DNA of 64,000 bases from Euryarchaeota archaeon (GTDB lineage Archaea; Thermoplasmatota; SW-10-69-26; JACQPN01): contig JACQPN010000021.1 of assembly GCA_016207515.1 (NCBI GenBank), forward strand, positions 62,001-126,000, written 5' to 3'. A model generated the notes under the pieces. It worked only from the letters and a program-made list of their open reading frames with translations, made no database searches and had not been told where the DNA came from. A program made the translations under genes and the position numbers. Position 1 is the stretch's first letter. Every line of letters starts with the position of its first letter. This document shows, piece by piece, positions 60,832-64,000 of the stretch.

Positions 60832-61908
60832 TCACTTGACTTCCATGACGGCGGCGTCCGGTCCCTCGGCTCCCCCGTAGATCTCATCGAACTTGTAATC
60901 CTCCCACTTGCGCCTGCCGAGCACTATCTCGACCTCTTGCGGCGTGAGCATGGGGACCGGGTAACGGGCGACGTCCTCCACGGCTATCCGCGGGCAACTC
61001 GTGTTCACCCACGCCCCGAGGTGCCGGAAATATTGGAGGATGTCGGGGCTGAAGTAGTTGACCGAGATGATGACCGCCTCTCGACCGTCGGCTTCGAGCA
61101 CCCGCTTCAGGTGATGGGCGTACTTGAGCCTGTTCTGCCCCACCTTCGTCCCCACGAACACGCCCCACTTCTTCGCACCTTGCGCGCGGGCGATCGCAGC
61201 GTAGCGTTGGCGGAGTATCTTGTCCTTGAGAGCGGCGATGTCCCTCGCCGTGTTGTCGACGGGGTCGGCCACGATCATGGGCTTTCCGGTCGCCATCGCA
61301 AGGCCGAGGGGATGGAAGTCGCCGGTGCCCACGTAGAGGAAACAATCGACCTCGTCCTCGTGGAGGCTTCCCGCGGTGTAGTTGCAGCCCAGAAGCTGCC
61401 CCGCGTCGGCGAGCCGGTTATCCCCCTTGCCGACCAGTGGTTCGAAACCGCCCCTCACGAGCGCCGCTTCGACCTGCGGCAGTTTGTGGCTATGCTGCGC
61501 GGTGGACACTATCCCCACCTTGCGGGCGCCGATGCCGGTCAAGAGAGGCACCGCCGCTTCCACGGCCTTTTCCACTTCGACGCGGCTTCTCGCTCTCACG
61601 TACATTATCGGCGTGTCTGGGATCAACTTCTCGACGCTCGGCATGGGGGCGTGGCCGAAGTGGACGAGCAGTTCGACGCCTTGGCCGAAAAGGTCGAGTG
61701 AAAGGTCGCAAGCCCCATAGCAGGGGTCGCCGCTCACGATGGTGGAAATGCCCGTCGCCTTCTCGATCCCTCTCGCGATGTCGGCGGCGCGGTCGCGAAG
61801 GCCATCCGGAAACTGGAGCCCGACGCTTTTCACGCCGCGCTTCCTGATCGCCTCGATTATCCCATCGAGCTCAAGGTCGTAATCGGCGAATGTCCACTTC
61901 TCGACCAC
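60832..61908 (-). CDS. dph2: diphthamide synthase Dph2 (radical SAM-like, 4Fe-4S)
   Basis: The 358-residue archaeal Dph2 transfers the 3-amino-3-carboxypropyl group of SAM to the EF-2 histidine by a non-canonical radical reaction. The three conserved cysteines, each in its own domain, are seen in DPCYGACDL (about residue 63), QLLGCNYTAG and NTSCPRIAVEDV. LQFPDGLRDRA is a further family motif. It follows mfnA by six bases on the same strand. Confidence 0.94.
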   Translation of the reverse strand: MVEKWTFADYDLELDGIIEAIRKRGVKSVGLQFPDGLRDRAADIARGIEKATGISTIVSGDPCYGACDLSLDLFGQGVELLVHFGHAPMPSVEKLIPDTPIMYVRARSRVEVEKAVEAAVPLLTGIGARKVGIVSTAQHSHKLPQVEAALVRGGFEPLVGKGDNRLADAGQLLGCNYTAGSLHEDEVDCFLYVGTGDFHPLGLAMATGKPMIVADPVDNTARDIAALKDKILRQRYAAIARAQGAKKWGVFVGTKVGQNRLKYAHHLKRVLEADGREAVIISVNYFSPDILQYFRHLGAWVNTSCPRIAVEDVARYPVPMLTPQEVEIVLGRRKWEDYKFDEIYGGAEGPDAAVMEVK

Positions 61909-61914
61909 GGGCGG

Positions 61915-63066
61915 TCAGATCTCCCCGTGCGCCCGGAGCACGCGGCGAAGAACCGGCAGGAAGCGTTTGAGCGCCGGGCGCATCACGTGCGGCATGACGG
62001 TGATGCGCAGTCCCACGGTAAGATTGGCCGGTGTGAGGAGCCACCCTTTCCTCTTCAGCGCGTCCCGTACGACGCTCGGCCGCTTCACGCGAAACGTGAC
62101 GATGTTGAGGACCGGCGGTGTCGCGAGTCCGACGCCCATCGCCTGGAGTTCGCTTGCGAGGAAGCGGGAATCGGCGATGCACGTCTTCACCACTTTCCGG
62201 TAGCCTTCGACGCCCAGGTGCTCCATGACGGCGTATGTCGCCGCGGAGGCGGCGCCCGGTCTCGTCCCGCGGATGGTGGGTTGCCTTTTGGTCGAGACGT
62301 ACGGCGTCTCGGTCCCGATGAGGTCGATGTCCGCGCCGTCGCGCGCCGCGAGAAATCCGGACGGGATGGGCGCCATCCCCATCTTGTGGCCGTCGACGGC
62401 GATGGTCGAGACGCCGCCGTTCTTGAAATCGAAGGCCGGGCAGGCAACGTCGCGCGGCAGGAACGGGATCACGAAGCCGCCGAAGGAGGCGTCGACGTGA
62501 AGGTGGACGCCGGCCGCGGATGAGATCCTCGCGAGTTCCGGGATGTCGTCGACTGTGCCGAGTTCCGTCGTCCCCGCGATGCCGACGATCGCCGCGGTCT
62601 CTCTACTCACCAGTTTCCGGACCGCTGTCGTGTCCACGGTGAAATCGGTCCCTACGGGTGCCGTCACGAGCGTGAGGCCGAGGTAATCGGCGACCTTGTT
62701 GAAGCTGAAGTGCGCGGTCTCCGGGACGATGACCTCCCGTTTTCCGCTGCGTTTCGTGGCGATGCGCAGCCCCGTGAGGTTCGCATCGCTTCCCCCCGAG
62801 GTCGGCGCGGCCCACCCGGCCGCGGGGGCGTTGAGCATCCGAAGCACTCCCCGCAAGGCCTTCACCTCGATCTCGGTGGTCCCCGGATGCAAGTGCGGGT
62901 CGCCCATGTTGGTCTCAAGGAAGGCCCCGTACGCGGCGACGGCGATGGGGTGGGGAGCGGTGCACATCGAGCCGAGGATGCGGCCCGACCGGAAGGTGTG
63001 GTCTTTCTTTCGGGCCCGAGCGAGTTCGGCGACGACCGATGAACGCGAGCGTCCCCTAGGTTTCAT
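61915..63066 (-). CDS. mfnA: L-tyrosine/L-aspartate decarboxylase (MfnA family)
   Basis: The 383-residue group II PLP decarboxylase has GRILGSMCTAPHPIA, NMGDPHLHPGTTEIE, TSGGSDANLTGL, HVDASFGGF and the PLP lysine in VDGHKMGMAPIP (Lys228). In methanogens MfnA makes tyramine for methanofuran; in other archaea the homologue decarboxylates aspartate to beta-alanine for coenzyme A. No methanogenesis gene is present, so the aspartate role is more likely here. It is upstream of dph2 in one operon. Confidence 0.9.
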   Translation of the reverse strand: MKPRGRSRSSVVAELARARKKDHTFRSGRILGSMCTAPHPIAVAAYGAFLETNMGDPHLHPGTTEIEVKALRGVLRMLNAPAAGWAAPTSGGSDANLTGLRIATKRSGKREVIVPETAHFSFNKVADYLGLTLVTAPVGTDFTVDTTAVRKLVSRETAAIVGIAGTTELGTVDDIPELARISSAAGVHLHVDASFGGFVIPFLPRDVACPAFDFKNGGVSTIAVDGHKMGMAPIPSGFLAARDGADIDLIGTETPYVSTKRQPTIRGTRPGAASAATYAVMEHLGVEGYRKVVKTCIADSRFLASELQAMGVGLATPPVLNIVTFRVKRPSVVRDALKRKGWLLTPANLTVGLRITVMPHVMRPALKRFLPVLRRVLRAHGEI

Positions 63067-63287
63067 TTTGTTATCAAGGGGCGCGTAAGGGCTTCCCGTT
63101 GATAAGCGTATCCGGGTCCCATGTGGAGGACGGCGCTACGGGCCCGCGCCGTTATCCACGCCGGTCGGATAGTTCTGGCTTTCAAAAAGGCACGAAACAA
63201 CGCCTCTTGAGCTTTTACCCGCCGGTCTACGTCAAGAGCCGTTTTCATTCAGACAAGGTTATAAATCCCTTGGAGTGTGGAAACAGT

Positions 63288-63452
63288 ATGTTCCGCAAGG
63301 ATGGGAAGCGGGAAGCGGCGCCGTCACGCCCGCACGCGTTCGGCCACGGCGGCGTCGGGGCGCTCGCCCCGTTGTCGCGTTGGGTGGCCGAGACGCTTTC
63401 CTACAACGACGCCGACGACGAGGCACGACGGTCGGCCGCGCGAAAGCACTGA
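63288..63452 (+). CDS. small basic protein upstream of proS, unknown
   Basis: A TATA box GTTATAAATCC (63257-63267) is 21-31 nt before the ATG at 63288, an ideal leaderless start. The 54-residue product ([15 protein letters not shown] at the start, [20 protein letters not shown] at the end) has no recognised family. It may be a genuine small gene or a leader related to proS. Nothing else could be supported between 63067 and 63287. Confidence 0.45.
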   Translation: MFRKDGKREAAPSRPHAFGHGGVGALAPLSRWVAETLSYNDADDEARRSAARKH

Positions 63453-63538
63453 ACGCGCGCCGGTCCCAAGCCGATCTGGACGGCCTCTTCTTCCGCCCGT
63501 TTCTCGCCCCGGCACCCTTTAAGGGACGATTCGCCATT

Positions 63539-64000
63539 GTGAACCCGATCCACGTGGGCAAGGCCGACAACTTTTCCGATTGGTACAACGACATCGTCGA
63601 GAAAGCCGGGCTCATTGACAAGCGTTACCCGATAAAGGGCATGGACGTGTGGATGCCGTACGGGTGGGAGATCATGCGCGCAATGGACGGGCGCATCCGC
63701 GCGGAGATGGCGGCGACCGGTCACAAGGAGGTCCTTTTCCCGCTCCTCATCCCACAGACGGAGTTCAACAAGGAGAAAGACCACATCAAGGGCTTCGACG
63801 CCCAGGTCTATTGGGTGACCAAGGGCGGCAAGAACGACCTCGACGTCCCGCTCGTCGTCCGGCCGACCTCCGAGACGGCGATGTACCCGATGTTCGCCCT
63901 TTGGGTGCGTAGTCATGCCGACCTCCCATTGAAGATCTTCCAAATAGTCAACGTCTTTCGCTACGAGACGAAGCAGACGCGCTCGTTCATGCGTGTGCGG
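63539..64000 (+). CDS. proS: prolyl-tRNA synthetase, archaeal type (3' end outside window)
   Basis: The first 154 codons of a class II aminoacyl-tRNA synthetase run to the window edge. [36 protein letters not shown], and the motif 2 region [16 protein letters not shown] with [15 protein letters not shown] are diagnostic of the archaeal/eukaryotic ProRS form. A CCCTTTAAG box (63515-63523) precedes the GTG at 63539; a second GTG at 63554 gives the start [10 protein letters not shown] and is also possible. Confidence 0.93.
   Translation, partial: MNPIHVGKADNFSDWYNDIVEKAGLIDKRYPIKGMDVWMPYGWEIMRAMDGRIRAEMAATGHKEVLFPLLIPQTEFNKEKDHIKGFDAQVYWVTKGGKNDLDVPLVVRPTSETAMYPMFALWVRSHADLPLKIFQIVNVFRYETKQTRSFMRVR

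Overview
The window is GC-rich archaeal DNA, most likely from a member of Candidatus Thermoplasmatota or a close relative. Evidence for an archaeon: archaeal-type uS12, uS7, uS10, EF-2 and EF-1A; the pair Zn-ribbon protein plus EF-1 beta; diphthamide enzymes Dph2 and Dph6; MfnA; archaeal-type ProRS; TATA boxes 22-30 nt upstream of many start codons (often leaderless GTG or TTG starts); and several secreted proteins ending in a PGF-CTERM-like tail. The phylum is an inference from gene content and style; no 16S gene is present.

Layout. 1-9.5 kb: the tail of one methyltransferase-like gene and a full paralogue, an acyltransferase, an HxlR regulator with clear palindromes in its promoter, a lysine/alanine-tailed protein, a PKD plus solute-binding lipoprotein, a SufS-like cysteine desulfurase and a BNR-like lipoprotein. 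9.6-17 kb: Zn-ribbon/EF-1 beta, an LVIVD lipoprotein, a MoaD/SAMP-like protein, an EamA transporter and two tandem secreted M14 carboxypeptidases. 17-26.8 kb: a ferredoxin with a small winged-helix protein, an 1848-residue surface protein, a tungsten-type aldehyde ferredoxin oxidoreductase and a divergent acyl-CoA dehydrogenase.

26.8-30.7 kb is an accessory island and the most unusual part. It has about 1.3 kb without genes that holds several diverged copies of a structured, probably transcribed RNA element. An AbrB-like regulator, a secreted eight-cysteine protein and a lipoprotein follow, bracketed by an exact 74-bp direct repeat taken from the RNA element.

31.5-43 kb: the translation genes rps12-rps7-EF-2, then EF-1A and rps10, with a DUF255/thioredoxin protein, a GST-like protein and two lipoproteins between them. 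43-50.4 kb: a kelch PGF-CTERM protein, an MFS transporter, an anchored protein in an operon with a deoxyadenosine/SAH-type deaminase, and an IS3-like element flanked by two genes that both lack their 5' ends. 50.6-58.6 kb: a PfkB kinase, a 7-TM-like protein, a MacB-type ABC exporter, Dph6, and a UbiE-UbiD-UbiA run that fits late menaquinone synthesis. 58.6-64 kb: a tandem 60-bp hairpin array, small proteins, HisC, Dph2-MfnA and the start of proS.

Themes: diphthamide (EF-2 with its target histidine, Dph2, Dph6 all here), quinone synthesis, a large secreted/lipoprotein repertoire, and frequent use of one TATA element between divergent leaderless genes. Functions are by motif and family recognition from reading alone; no database search was run.
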